Origin: an uncultured Algibacter sp.
Lineage (GTDB): Bacteria; Bacteroidota; Bacteroidia; Flavobacteriales; Flavobacteriaceae
DNA: 64,000 bases
Assembly (NCBI GenBank): GCA_937958265.1
Contig: CALGNX010000003.1
Coordinates: forward strand, 62,001-126,000
Reading direction: 5' to 3'
The notes below the pieces were generated by a model. The model worked only from the letters and a program-made list of their open reading frames with translations. It was not told the DNA's origin and searched no databases. A program made the translations under genes and the position numbers. Below, in pieces: positions 55,430 through 63,695 of this stretch (position 1 is its first letter; each line of letters starts with the position of its first letter).

Positions 55430-56393
55430 AACAATTAATTGGGGCATTATTGGCTTAGGCAGTATTGCCCATAAATTTGCTGCCGATTTACTAACCATTA
55501 AAGGCGCCAAGCTTTACGCCGTAGCTTCGCGCAACCAAGACAAAGCAAACACCTTTGCTACAACTTACAATGCCACAAAAGCGTATAGCAAATACGAAGC
55601 TTTAGTAAAAGACTCTAATATAGATGCTATTTATATAGCAACACCCCATGCATTACATAAACAAAATACACTATTATGTTTAAACCACAATAAGGCGGTT
55701 TTATGCGAGAAACCTTTAGCTATGAACAGCGCAGAGGTTAACACCATGCTTACCAAAGCAACAGAAAAAAATATATTGCTAATGGAAGCCATGTGGACGT
55801 ATTTTTTACCGCACTACCAATATGTATTAAATACGTTAAACAAGAAATTATACGGAGACCTTGTTAAGCTAGAAGCAGATTTTGGATTTTATAGGGATTT
55901 TGACAACTCCGCAAGACTATTTAATAAAGCCTTAGGAGGTGGTAGCCTACTCGATATTGGCATTTACCCCATCTTTGTGGCCTTATCTACTTTAGGAATT
56001 CCTAAGAACATAGTAGCCCAAGCCACTTATTTTAATAATGGTGCAGACGCTTCATGCACCATGAATTTTGAATACGCTAACGCAAAAGCCATTTTAAAAA
56101 GCACATTAATAGAAGATACGCCTACCGAGGCTATTTTCCACTGCCAAAACGGTATTATAAAAATAAACAGTCAATTTCACGCACCTACAACGGTATCTTT
56201 AATACCAAAAGTAGGTAAAACAGAAATTATCGAATTTAATAGCGATACGATTGGCTACAATTATGAAGCCATTCACTTTAACACTTTATTGCGAGAACAA
56301 AAAACGGAAAGCAACATTATGACTTTTGGCTTTAGTAAACAACTTATTAAAACTTTAGATGATGTTAGAGCAAAAATAAACTTAAGTTATTAA
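55407..56393 (+). CDS. Gfo/Idh/MocA family NAD(P)-dependent oxidoreductase
   Basis: 328 residues. The N-terminal Rossmann fold shows NWGIIGLGSIAHKFAADL and AIYIATPHALHKQNTL. The family motif VLCEKPLAMNSAEV contains the catalytic-type Lys of EKP. The C-terminal alpha/beta domain has GGGSLLDIGIYPIFVA, with the conserved Asp and a Tyr in the usual His region. It overlaps the symporter gene by 23 bases, so it is translated from the same transcript. It probably oxidises or epimerises the imported sugar or its derivative. The actual substrate is unknown. Confidence 0.92.
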   Translation: MDKQKNLKTINWGIIGLGSIAHKFAADLLTIKGAKLYAVASRNQDKANTFATTYNATKAYSKYEALVKDSNIDAIYIATPHALHKQNTLLCLNHNKAVLCEKPLAMNSAEVNTMLTKATEKNILLMEAMWTYFLPHYQYVLNTLNKKLYGDLVKLEADFGFYRDFDNSARLFNKALGGGSLLDIGIYPIFVALSTLGIPKNIVAQATYFNNGADASCTMNFEYANAKAILKSTLIEDTPTEAIFHCQNGIIKINSQFHAPTTVSLIPKVGKTEIIEFNSDTIGYNYEAIHFNTLLREQKTESNIMTFGFSKQLIKTLDDVRAKINLSY

Positions 56394-56429
56394 TTAGTAA
56401 CCTTTAGCGAACTAATACAACAAACAACT

Positions 56430-56515
56430 GCGTTAGGGATTGAACGGCCTGTTTAAGCTCCCCGACTTTTTTGGAGGGAGCGCGTAGTGAAAGCCCGACC
56501 CTTGTGGTAACGCCC
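56430..56515 (+). repeat. Palindromic repeat, copy 1 (plus orientation)
   Basis: Starts GCGTTAGGGATTGAACGGCC and ends GCCCGACCCTTGTGGTAACGCCC (56493-56515). The termini GCGTTA/TAACGC are inverted repeats, and the middle has a GCTCCC/GGGAGC hairpin. It has a second copy, inverted, at 57572-57674. I recall similar GCGTTAGGGATT...TAACGCCC elements scattered in flavobacterial genomes. Confidence 0.8.
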
Positions 56516-56549
56516 AACACCTTTAAATTCAACCAATTGTAAAGTCTCA

Positions 56550-56583
56550 AAAAAAAAGCGCAATTTTTTAATTGCGCTTTTTA
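56550..56583 (-). terminator. Intrinsic terminator of the DUF2911 gene
   Basis: A 10-bp stem AAGCGCAATT with its complement has a short T-rich loop. On the minus strand it is followed by an eight-base T run, about 27 bases past the DUF2911 stop. Confidence 0.8.
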
Positions 56584-56609
56584 ATACTACAAATAAGGAA
56601 AAACCAATA

Positions 56610-57458
56610 CTACATTGCTCCCCACTCTTTTAAAGAATCTTTATTCATCTTTACATAATCTGCATTTCCAGCCTTTTCAGCATGCACTAAAGAAGCTTTA
56701 GCAGCAGCAATAGCACCTGTTTTATTTCCCGCTTCTGCGTGTATTAAAGATTGTCTTCTTAACATCCAAAAACGCGGTTGGTCTTTTGTCATATCAACAG
56801 CTTTATCAATCCATTCTACGGCTTTATTAATATTTTTACCTGATTCTAAATAATATGTAGCAGCCGAGTAAAAATCTTGTGCTCCAGGGCCAGTCATTAC
56901 CTTATTAATACTAGCAGAAACTGCAGCATCTGTTGGTACAGTAAATGGTACAGCTACATATTTTTTTGCCCAAAGTATTTCTAATGTCGCGCCAGTATTA
57001 GACAAATCACTAACTTGAATGGTAAAAGACTCTATGTGAGATGATCCCATTTCTACGTTAGTTTTTACTCTAGCCGCCACTTTTGCATCGTCCCAATTTC
57101 TTGGCGTTCCCCAATTCTCGGTATCAGTATAAAAGTAAACCTCCCAACTTTTTTTACTTGGTTTTGTAAAAATAGCATAAGATCCTGCTTTAAGTGTTTG
57201 CCCAGCTATAGTAGCATCCGTACTAAAAGTAATTATCGAATTTTTATTAGCACCAGTTCTCCACATTTTACCATAAGGAACTAAGTCTCCAAAAACAGAT
57301 CTACCTTTAACACCTGGTCTCGAGTATTCCAAAGTTACATCTGTAAGACCTACTTTTTGTTCTAACTTAGAAAAAGGACTAGGTTGTGGTGTTGTAATTT
57401 GTGCATTTACTGCAAAAAACGATGCACAAGTCATAAATAATACTAACAATTTTTTCAT
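56610..57458 (-). CDS. DUF2911 domain-containing secreted protein
   Basis: 282 residues from the start MKKLLVLFMTCASFFAVNAQ, a clear signal peptide. The DUF2911 domain (about 25-170) shows VGLTDVTLEYSRPGVKGRSV, FGDLVPYGKMWRTGANKNS and AGSYAIFTKPSKKSWEVYFY. A TPR-like helical C-terminus (about 195-282) follows, with repeats such as NINKAVEWIDKAVDMT. The longest frame would start 180 bases upstream inside a palindromic repeat, so that start is rejected. Function is unknown, but the family is frequent in Bacteroidota. A TAATTTTG element at 57494-57501 (minus strand) is a promoter candidate. The gene lies between two inverted repeat copies. Confidence 0.9.
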   Translation of the reverse strand: MKKLLVLFMTCASFFAVNAQITTPQPSPFSKLEQKVGLTDVTLEYSRPGVKGRSVFGDLVPYGKMWRTGANKNSIITFSTDATIAGQTLKAGSYAIFTKPSKKSWEVYFYTDTENWGTPRNWDDAKVAARVKTNVEMGSSHIESFTIQVSDLSNTGATLEILWAKKYVAVPFTVPTDAAVSASINKVMTGPGAQDFYSAATYYLESGKNINKAVEWIDKAVDMTKDQPRFWMLRRQSLIHAEAGNKTGAIAAAKASLVHAEKAGNADYVKMNKDSLKEWGAM

Positions 57459-57571
57459 AGTGATAATTTTAACGAATTTATGTTTTAAGACATCAAAATT
57501 AGACAATCTAAATTCGCTTATTGTTAACAAAAACTTAAAAATATAGCACCCCGTATTTCTTACATTAATAA

Positions 57572-57674
57572 GGGCGTTACCACAAAAGGGTCGGGCTTGC
57601 GGCAGTCGCTTTTTTGTGTTGCATAGGCGCAACAACACAAAAAGAGCTCCAACAAACGCCTTAATCCCTAACGC
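57572..57674 (-). repeat. Palindromic repeat, copy 2 (minus orientation)
   Basis: On the minus strand it starts GCGTTAGGGATTAAGGCGTT and ends GCCCGACCCTTTTGTGGTAACGCCC, matching copy 1 at both ends. The middle differs: a longer hairpin with TTTTTGTGTTG pairing with its complement. It lies upstream of the DUF2911 promoter candidate. Confidence 0.8.
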
Positions 57675-57994
57675 AAAATAGAAACTATAAAAAACATTAA
57701 GGTATCTTACATAAAAAGCACATTTATAGCGCTATTTATTACGTAAAAACTAACTTACTTTTAAGACTAATAAGTATAATATGTATAACTTTTATTAGCG
57801 CAATCGTACTTGCTGTTTTTAAAAGTAATTATCTAAATTTATTCTATACATTAAGCGCTACATTTGAATGCTACTACTGCTTCACCTTCTTGCAACTTAG
57901 TTAACAAAGCGTACTACTTCCAGCACTATAAATTGTAGTTATTTAGCTATTTGTTATTTTGTTTAACTTTATGCTAAAACCGTTAAACATTTTG
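57675..57994. other. Intergenic region, no gene recognised
   Basis: About 320 AT-rich bases between the repeat and the TetR-like gene's promoter. No RNA gene, terminator or coding frame was recognised. Confidence 0.5.
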
Positions 57995-58002
57995 TATCTT
58001 TG
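57995..58002 (+). promoter_or_regulatory. Putative promoter -7 element (TATCTTTG) of the TetR-like/photolyase cluster
   Basis: Fits TAnnTTTG and lies 20 bases before the ATG at 58022. It is downstream of an alternative ATG at 57959, which supports the shorter start. No TTG at 19 bases upstream was found. Confidence 0.45.
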
Positions 58003-58021
58003 TTTTAAACGTTACATAATT

Positions 58022-58678
58022 ATGGCAAAGAAAAAAACAGTTTCAAAAAACGACATTATTACTTTTTATATGGATTATGTGTTAGAACATGATCACGATC
58101 CTAAAACGGTATTTGCTTTTGCTAAAATGAATAATTTTGAGGAAGCACTTTTTTACGAGCACTTTGCATCCTTCGAGGTTATCGAAAAAGGTATATTTGA
58201 AGCCTTTTTCTCAAACTCCATTACAGCATTAAACAAAAGTGAAGATTATAACATGTTCGATGCTAGAAATAAACTACTAAGCTTCTATTACACGTTTTTC
58301 GAAAATTTAACAGCAAACAGAAGCTATGTTAAACACGTTTTAGATAAATACAAAACCGACCTTAAAGGTTTAAAAATGCTTTCGGGATTAAAGAAGCATT
58401 TTACAACCTATATTAGTGAGTTAGGTATTCAATTGTTGGATGTTAAACAAAACCAACTTGAAAAACTGCAACAAACTGGCCTTAAGGAAACTGCTTGGTT
58501 ACAACTATTACTAACCATGAAATTCTGGCTAGACGATACGTCTCCAGCTTTTGAGAAAACAGATATTTTCATAGAAAAATCAGTAAACACCACGTTTGAT
58601 GTTTTAGATGTTGCTCCAATACAAAGCTTAATCGATTTTGGTAAGTTTATTTTTAAGGAAAAGCTTAACATAAACTAA
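58022..58678 (+). CDS. TetR/AcrR-like transcriptional regulator
   Basis: 218 residues, all helical. The first 60 residues resemble a divergent TetR DNA-binding domain (MAKKKTVSKNDIITFYMDYV, then DPKTVFAFAKMNNFEEALFY and SFEVIEKGIFEAFF). A C-terminal ligand-type domain follows. The longer frame starts 63 bases upstream, before the promoter element, and is rejected. It lies 61 bases before the ABC1 kinase-like gene on the same strand and heads the cluster of flavin reductase, SDR and photolyase genes. It may regulate them, but the signal is unknown. Confidence 0.82.
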   Translation: MAKKKTVSKNDIITFYMDYVLEHDHDPKTVFAFAKMNNFEEALFYEHFASFEVIEKGIFEAFFSNSITALNKSEDYNMFDARNKLLSFYYTFFENLTANRSYVKHVLDKYKTDLKGLKMLSGLKKHFTTYISELGIQLLDVKQNQLEKLQQTGLKETAWLQLLLTMKFWLDDTSPAFEKTDIFIEKSVNTTFDVLDVAPIQSLIDFGKFIFKEKLNIN

Positions 58679-58739
58679 ATTCCTTTTAAAAAAGCTACCG
58701 TATATTATAAACAGGCAATAAAGAAATACAGGCAAATAG

Positions 58740-60050
58740 ATGAAAACAATAGATAGCATACCAACATCGAAAATCCAAAGGGCTTCCAAATTAGTTTCTA
58801 CAGGAGCAAAAGTTGGTGTTAATTATTTAAAATATTACGGCGACAAGATTACAAAAACCCAAGAAGAGGCTAAGGACCGTTTAAACAAAAATAATGCTTC
58901 CGATATATACGATGGTTTAAAAACCTTAAAAGGAAGTGCGCTTAAAGTAGCACAAATGCTTAGTATGGAGAAAAGCATTATGCCGCAGGCCTATGTTGAT
59001 AAATTCTCATTGTCTCAATTTTCAGTACCACCCTTATCGCCGCCTTTAGTTATAAAAACATTTAAAAAATATTTTGGAGAACACCCCAATGATCTGTTTG
59101 ATACTTTTAATGCAACTTCTGTGAATGCTGCAAGCATCGGCCAGGTGCACATTGCAACTAAGAATGGGAAAAAACTTGCTGTGAAAATCCAATATCCAGG
59201 AGTTGCAGAAAGTATCGCTTCAGACTTAGCTATGGTAAAACCCATAGCAATGAGTATGTTTAATATAAAAGGAAAAGATTCCGACAAGTATTTTAAAGAG
59301 GTAGAGAACAAACTAGTAGAGGAAACCAATTATATTTTAGAGATAGCGCAAAGCAAAGAAATTGTAAGAGCTTGTGGGCACATACCTAATTTATTATTCC
59401 CTAATTATTATGAAGATTTATCGTCTGAGCGTATAATCACTATGGATTATATGACAGGCGAGCATCTTTCTGAATTTACCGCTCACAATACAGACCAAAA
59501 CAAATCCAATATTTTAGGCCAAGCACTTTGGGATTTTTACATGTTTCAAATTCATAAACTAAAAAAAGTACATGCCGATCCGCATCCCGGAAATTTTTTG
59601 GTGAATAAGGATGCGAAACTTATCGCCCTAGATTTTGGTTGTATGAAAACCATTCCAATGGACTTTTACATCCCTTATTTCGAATTAGCAAAAGCAGAAA
59701 GCCTTGAAGATATGGACTATTTTGTTTCAAAATTATACCAATTAGAAATACTTAGAGCGGACGATAGTAATGAAGAGGTTGCCTTTTTTACAGATTTATT
59801 TCATGAAATGCTAAGCTTGTTCACCAGACCATTTCACCAAGAAACATTTGATTTTTCAGACCCTAGTTTCTTCGAAAAAATAGCAGAACTTGGAGAGCGT
59901 TTTACAAACAATTCCGAATTAAAGAAAATGAATGCAAACCGTGGGTCTAAACATTTTATTTACATAAACAGAACCTTTTTTGGCCTGTACAATCTTATGT
60001 TCGACCTAAAGGCTCAAGACGTAAAAATTAATAATTACTTAAAACTATAA
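58740..60050 (+). CDS. ABC1/UbiB (AarF) family protein kinase-like protein
   Basis: 436 residues with the atypical kinase fold of UbiB/ADCK proteins. Visible are the N-terminal KxGQ region in the variant form KVAQMLS (69-75), the Ala-rich loop NAASIGQVHIA, and catalytic-type Lys in LAVKIQYPGV. KKVHADPHPGNFLV (catalytic loop) and ALDFGCMK (metal-binding DFG) are also present. Family members support quinone or lipid metabolism, often with ATPase rather than kinase activity. Menaquinone genes occur elsewhere in this window, but no direct link is shown. The flavin reductase gene starts immediately after its stop. Confidence 0.9.
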   Translation: MKTIDSIPTSKIQRASKLVSTGAKVGVNYLKYYGDKITKTQEEAKDRLNKNNASDIYDGLKTLKGSALKVAQMLSMEKSIMPQAYVDKFSLSQFSVPPLSPPLVIKTFKKYFGEHPNDLFDTFNATSVNAASIGQVHIATKNGKKLAVKIQYPGVAESIASDLAMVKPIAMSMFNIKGKDSDKYFKEVENKLVEETNYILEIAQSKEIVRACGHIPNLLFPNYYEDLSSERIITMDYMTGEHLSEFTAHNTDQNKSNILGQALWDFYMFQIHKLKKVHADPHPGNFLVNKDAKLIALDFGCMKTIPMDFYIPYFELAKAESLEDMDYFVSKLYQLEILRADDSNEEVAFFTDLFHEMLSLFTRPFHQETFDFSDPSFFEKIAELGERFTNNSELKKMNANRGSKHFIYINRTFFGLYNLMFDLKAQDVKINNYLKL

Positions 60051-60674
60051 ATGAAGTATTTTAGTGCAGCAGACATACAGGAATTAGAGCATATTTATAA
60101 AATTAACTTAATGAATAGTTGCTCGGGTTATAAATCGGCAAATTTGTTAGGAACAATTTCGGAAGACGGCGTTGAAAATCTTGCTGTATTCAGTTCCATA
60201 ACACATATAGGCTCTAGTCCTGCTATTTTAGGCTTTTTTTTACGACCTACAACGGTACCTAGAGGCACGTACGAAAATTTAAAAAAAACAGGATATTATA
60301 CCATAAACCATATTCATAAAAAAATAACTGAAGATGCACATCATACCTCTGCTAAATACGAATCATCTGTATCAGAGTTTGATGTTACCAGCTTAACTTC
60401 AGAATATAAAAATAATTTTTTAGCGCCTTTTGTTCAAGGCGTTCCTGTACAACTGGCCATGGAATTTTTAGAAGAACACCCAATAAAAGCTAACGGAACC
60501 ATACTTATTTTAGGAAAGGTTGTTGGGTTGTACGTAAATAATAACCTTATTGAGCAAGATGGTTTTATAAACTTAGCAAAAGGTGAAGTTGCCGCAGTAA
60601 ACGGATTAGATGGTTACGCTGTACCCACTACCAATGCGCGCTACGGCTATCAAAGACCAAAAGACATTAAGTAA
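60051..60674 (+). CDS. Flavin reductase family protein
   Basis: 207 residues of the split-barrel flavin-binding family: YKINLMNSCSGYKSANLLGT, AVFSSITHIGSSPAILGFFL, and TVPRGTYENLKKTGYYTINH. It starts at the base following the ABC1-like stop, so the two are tightly coupled. Such proteins reduce free flavin or bind FMN. In a photolyase neighbourhood it could help to keep FAD reduced, but this is inference. No metal or signal motif is seen. Confidence 0.88.
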   Translation: MKYFSAADIQELEHIYKINLMNSCSGYKSANLLGTISEDGVENLAVFSSITHIGSSPAILGFFLRPTTVPRGTYENLKKTGYYTINHIHKKITEDAHHTSAKYESSVSEFDVTSLTSEYKNNFLAPFVQGVPVQLAMEFLEEHPIKANGTILILGKVVGLYVNNNLIEQDGFINLAKGEVAAVNGLDGYAVPTTNARYGYQRPKDIK

Positions 60675-60720
60675 AAACTACAACAAGTTTAACACGTGAT
60701 ACATTTTATAACAAAACTCT

Positions 60721-62148
60721 ATGAATATTCTCGTAACAGGAGCTACAGGCTATATTGGCAAGCGTATTATACCTTCATTATTAAATGAAGGGCATACTGT
60801 TGTTTGCATTGTACGAGATAAACTTAGAGCAGATAAAAGCTACATAGAAGACGAAAATATTCAAGTTATTGAAGGGGATTTTCTAAAACCTGAAACCCTA
60901 ATCGATATTCCAAAAAACATTGATGTTGCATATTATTTAATACATTCCATGTCCAACGCTTCAAAGAATTTCGATTCACTTGAAGCGCGTTGTGCTATTA
61001 ACTTCAAAACCTATTTAGAAACTACTCAGGTTAAACAAGTTATTTATTTAAGTGGTATTTCTAATGACGAAAAACTGTCTAAACATTTAAATTCACGAAA
61101 AAAAGTAGAAGAAAAATTAGCCTCAAAGCATTATGCATTAACAGTTTTTAGAGCAGGCATAATCGTGGGATCAGGAAGCTCATCTTTTGAAATAATACGA
61201 GACTTAGTTGAAAAACTTCCTATTATGATTGCGCCAAAATGGCTAAACACAAAAACACAACCACTATCTGTTAGGGATGTTTTAATTTTCCTAACAAAAG
61301 CTGCAGGAAACGAACATTTATACAATACAACTTACGATGTTTTTGGCCCAGAAGTCCTTACATACAAACAAATGCTTTTACAATTTGCCAAAGTTAGAGG
61401 TTTAAAGCGTTCCATTATAACTGTACCAATAATGACGCCCAAATTATCTTCATATTGGCTTTACTTTGTAACCTCAACCTCTTACAGGTTAGCGACTTCC
61501 TTAGTAGATAGTATGGGTGTGCAAATAGTAGGTAAACCAAGCGCTATAAACACCATATTAAATGTGCAACCACTTACCTACACCGAAGCCGTATCCTTAG
61601 CTTTTGAAAAAATAGAGCAAAATGGCATTATTTCCAGCTGGAAAGATTCCATGGTAAGCAGTGGAAGGCTTATAAATCAATTACACAAATATATTAACGT
61701 GCCAACATACGGTTGTTTTAAAGATTACAAAGCGCGTAATGTTATCAATGCAGAAAAAACTATAGATAAAATTTGGGCTATTGGCGGTAAAAATGGATGG
61801 TATTATGGCACCATTTTGTGGCGTATTAGAGGCTATATTGATAAACTATTTGGCGGTATTGGTTTACGACGAGGCCGCACAAGCCCAACGGAGCTAGATG
61901 CCGGCGACGCTCTAGACTTTTGGCGTGTTATTTTTGCCGACAAGAAACAACAAAAACTCTTATTATATGCCGAAATGCGCTTACCTGGCGAGGCTTGGCT
62001 AGAATTTAAAATTGAAGATAATATATTGAAACAGACCGCAACCTTTAGACCTCGCGGCATTTGGGGGCGTCTGTATTGGTATAGTGTATTACCTTTTCAC
62101 GGCTTTATTTTTACAGGCATGATTAACAAATTAGTTAATGTAAAATAG
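60721..62148 (+). CDS. SDR-type NAD(P)-binding oxidoreductase fused to DUF2867
   Basis: 475 residues in two parts. Residues 1-300 form an atypical/extended SDR (NmrA/YbjT-like) fold with MNILVTGATGYIGKRIIPSL (cofactor loop GATGYIG), GDFLKPETL and VIYLSGIS. LTVFRAGIIVGSGSSSFE and QPLSVRDVLIFL complete it. Residues about 330-475 are a DUF2867 domain (ARNVINAEKTIDKIWAIGGK; GDALDFWRVIFADKKQQKLL; YWYSVLPFHGFIFTGM). This fusion is usual in Bacteroidota, frequently beside photolyase genes. Function unknown. Confidence 0.88.
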   Translation: MNILVTGATGYIGKRIIPSLLNEGHTVVCIVRDKLRADKSYIEDENIQVIEGDFLKPETLIDIPKNIDVAYYLIHSMSNASKNFDSLEARCAINFKTYLETTQVKQVIYLSGISNDEKLSKHLNSRKKVEEKLASKHYALTVFRAGIIVGSGSSSFEIIRDLVEKLPIMIAPKWLNTKTQPLSVRDVLIFLTKAAGNEHLYNTTYDVFGPEVLTYKQMLLQFAKVRGLKRSIITVPIMTPKLSSYWLYFVTSTSYRLATSLVDSMGVQIVGKPSAINTILNVQPLTYTEAVSLAFEKIEQNGIISSWKDSMVSSGRLINQLHKYINVPTYGCFKDYKARNVINAEKTIDKIWAIGGKNGWYYGTILWRIRGYIDKLFGGIGLRRGRTSPTELDAGDALDFWRVIFADKKQQKLLLYAEMRLPGEAWLEFKIEDNILKQTATFRPRGIWGRLYWYSVLPFHGFIFTGMINKLVNVK

Positions 62149-62230
62149 TCCTGAATTCAACTTTTTTAACCTAAAAAAGCGAAGCGCCTTAAACGTTAAT
62201 AAATCTTAAAAGTGAATTAGTTAAATTAAT

Positions 62231-62371
62231 ATGAAAAAAACGCATTTACCAAGCAAAACATGTATTACATGTAATTTGCCTTTTAACTGGCGAAAAAAAT
62301 GGAAAAAAAATTGGGAAAATGTTAAATATTGTAGCGAAAGATGCAGGAAAAACAAAAAAGTACAGGTTTAG
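62231..62371 (+). CDS. DUF2256 small zinc-finger-like protein
   Basis: 46 residues ([20 protein letters not shown] and onward to the end), basic and rich in Trp and Lys. It has two cysteine pairs, CITC at 11-14 and CSERC at 34-38, like a small zinc ribbon. DUF2256 genes typically precede cryptochrome/photolyase genes. It overlaps the start of the cry-DASH gene by 31 bases in another frame, so the pair should be translationally coupled. Confidence 0.85.
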   Translation: MKKTHLPSKTCITCNLPFNWRKKWKKNWENVKYCSERCRKNKKVQV

Positions 62372-63651
62372 TTTGGTTTAGAAATGATTTAAGGGTTGAA
62401 GACAATTATATTTTAAATAAAGCATCTAAAAACCATAAGTATATAATAGCAGTTTACTGCTTTAACCCAACACAGTTCACTGTTGGTGATTTTGGTTTCA
62501 AAAAAACGGATAAATTCCGTGCAAAATTTCTAATTGAAACCATTGAAAATTTAAAAATAAATCTAGCTGCGTTAAATATTGAATTATTTGTTTTTAAAGC
62601 CGCACCAGAAAGCTGCATACAAGAACTTGTTACAAAACATAAAGTAACCCATATCTATTCCCAAAAAGAATGGACATACGAAGAAGAACAGGTATTTTAT
62701 AACGTAGTAAAATCACTACCCAGCAATGTGGTTTTAAATTCCGATTACGATCAATTTTTATTTCCACCAGATGCTATAAACATGCCTATTAACAGTATTC
62801 CTAAAGTTTTCACCAATTTTAGGAAACATGTAGAAAAACAAAGTTCTGTAAAAAACTTAGTAACTACGCAACCGCTTTGTCCTTTAGAAAATTTAAAAAA
62901 CGAAACTACCATACCTCGTTTAAAAGATTTAGGTTTTGAAAATTTTGATGTACATCCAAATTCCGCATTCCCCTTTAATGGCGGTGAAGATGCCGCAATA
63001 AACCGGTTGAATAATTACTTTTTTGAAACAAAAAAACTAGGCTTTTATAAAAAAACAAGAAATGGTTTAATTGGTACAGATTTTAGTTCAAAATTTTCGC
63101 CTTGGCTAGCAAATGGTAGTATTTCGGCTAGAACCATTTACTGGAAGGTTAAGCAGTTTGAAAAAGAACATTATAAAAACCAATCTACCTACTGGTTAAT
63201 TTTCGAGTTAATCTGGCGAGATTATTTTAAATATGTTGCATTAAAACATGAGAATAATATATTTAAAATAGGCGGTATACTTAACAAAAATTACGACTGG
63301 AGCAAAAACGAAACTGAAATACAGCGTTGGATAAACGGTAAAACCAAATCGGATTTTGTTAACGCAAATATGATTGAATTAAAAAAAACAGGCTGGATGA
63401 GTAATAGAGGTAGGCAAAATGTAGCTTCCTTTTTTGCAAAAGACTTAAAACTAGATTGGCGTATTGGCGCCGCTTATTTTGAGTCGCTACTGGTTGATTA
63501 TGATGTTCATAGCAACTATGGCAATTGGATGTATGTAGCCGGTGTTGGAAACGATCCTAGAGATCGCACATTTAACGTAGCACTGCAAGCAGAGCGCTAC
63601 GATTCAAACGGTAAATTCCAAGCAATTTGGCTACAAGAACGCCTATTTTAA
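62341..63651 (+). CDS. Cryptochrome DASH family photolyase
   Basis: 436 residues. The N-terminal alpha/beta antenna domain shows [16 protein letters not shown] and [13 protein letters not shown]. The FAD domain has [51 protein letters not shown], and [20 protein letters not shown] with [17 protein letters not shown]. These match cry-DASH enzymes, which repair cyclobutane dimers mainly in single-stranded DNA using light. It starts inside the DUF2256 gene (31-base overlap) and is followed by an FeS-BCP-type photolyase gene, forming a light-dependent repair unit. Confidence 0.94.
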   Translation: MQEKQKSTGLVWFRNDLRVEDNYILNKASKNHKYIIAVYCFNPTQFTVGDFGFKKTDKFRAKFLIETIENLKINLAALNIELFVFKAAPESCIQELVTKHKVTHIYSQKEWTYEEEQVFYNVVKSLPSNVVLNSDYDQFLFPPDAINMPINSIPKVFTNFRKHVEKQSSVKNLVTTQPLCPLENLKNETTIPRLKDLGFENFDVHPNSAFPFNGGEDAAINRLNNYFFETKKLGFYKKTRNGLIGTDFSSKFSPWLANGSISARTIYWKVKQFEKEHYKNQSTYWLIFELIWRDYFKYVALKHENNIFKIGGILNKNYDWSKNETEIQRWINGKTKSDFVNANMIELKKTGWMSNRGRQNVASFFAKDLKLDWRIGAAYFESLLVDYDVHSNYGNWMYVAGVGNDPRDRTFNVALQAERYDSNGKFQAIWLQERLF

Positions 63652-63695
63652 ATATGCAATACACAAACAAACAATAATTACAAGTGTAAGAGAAC

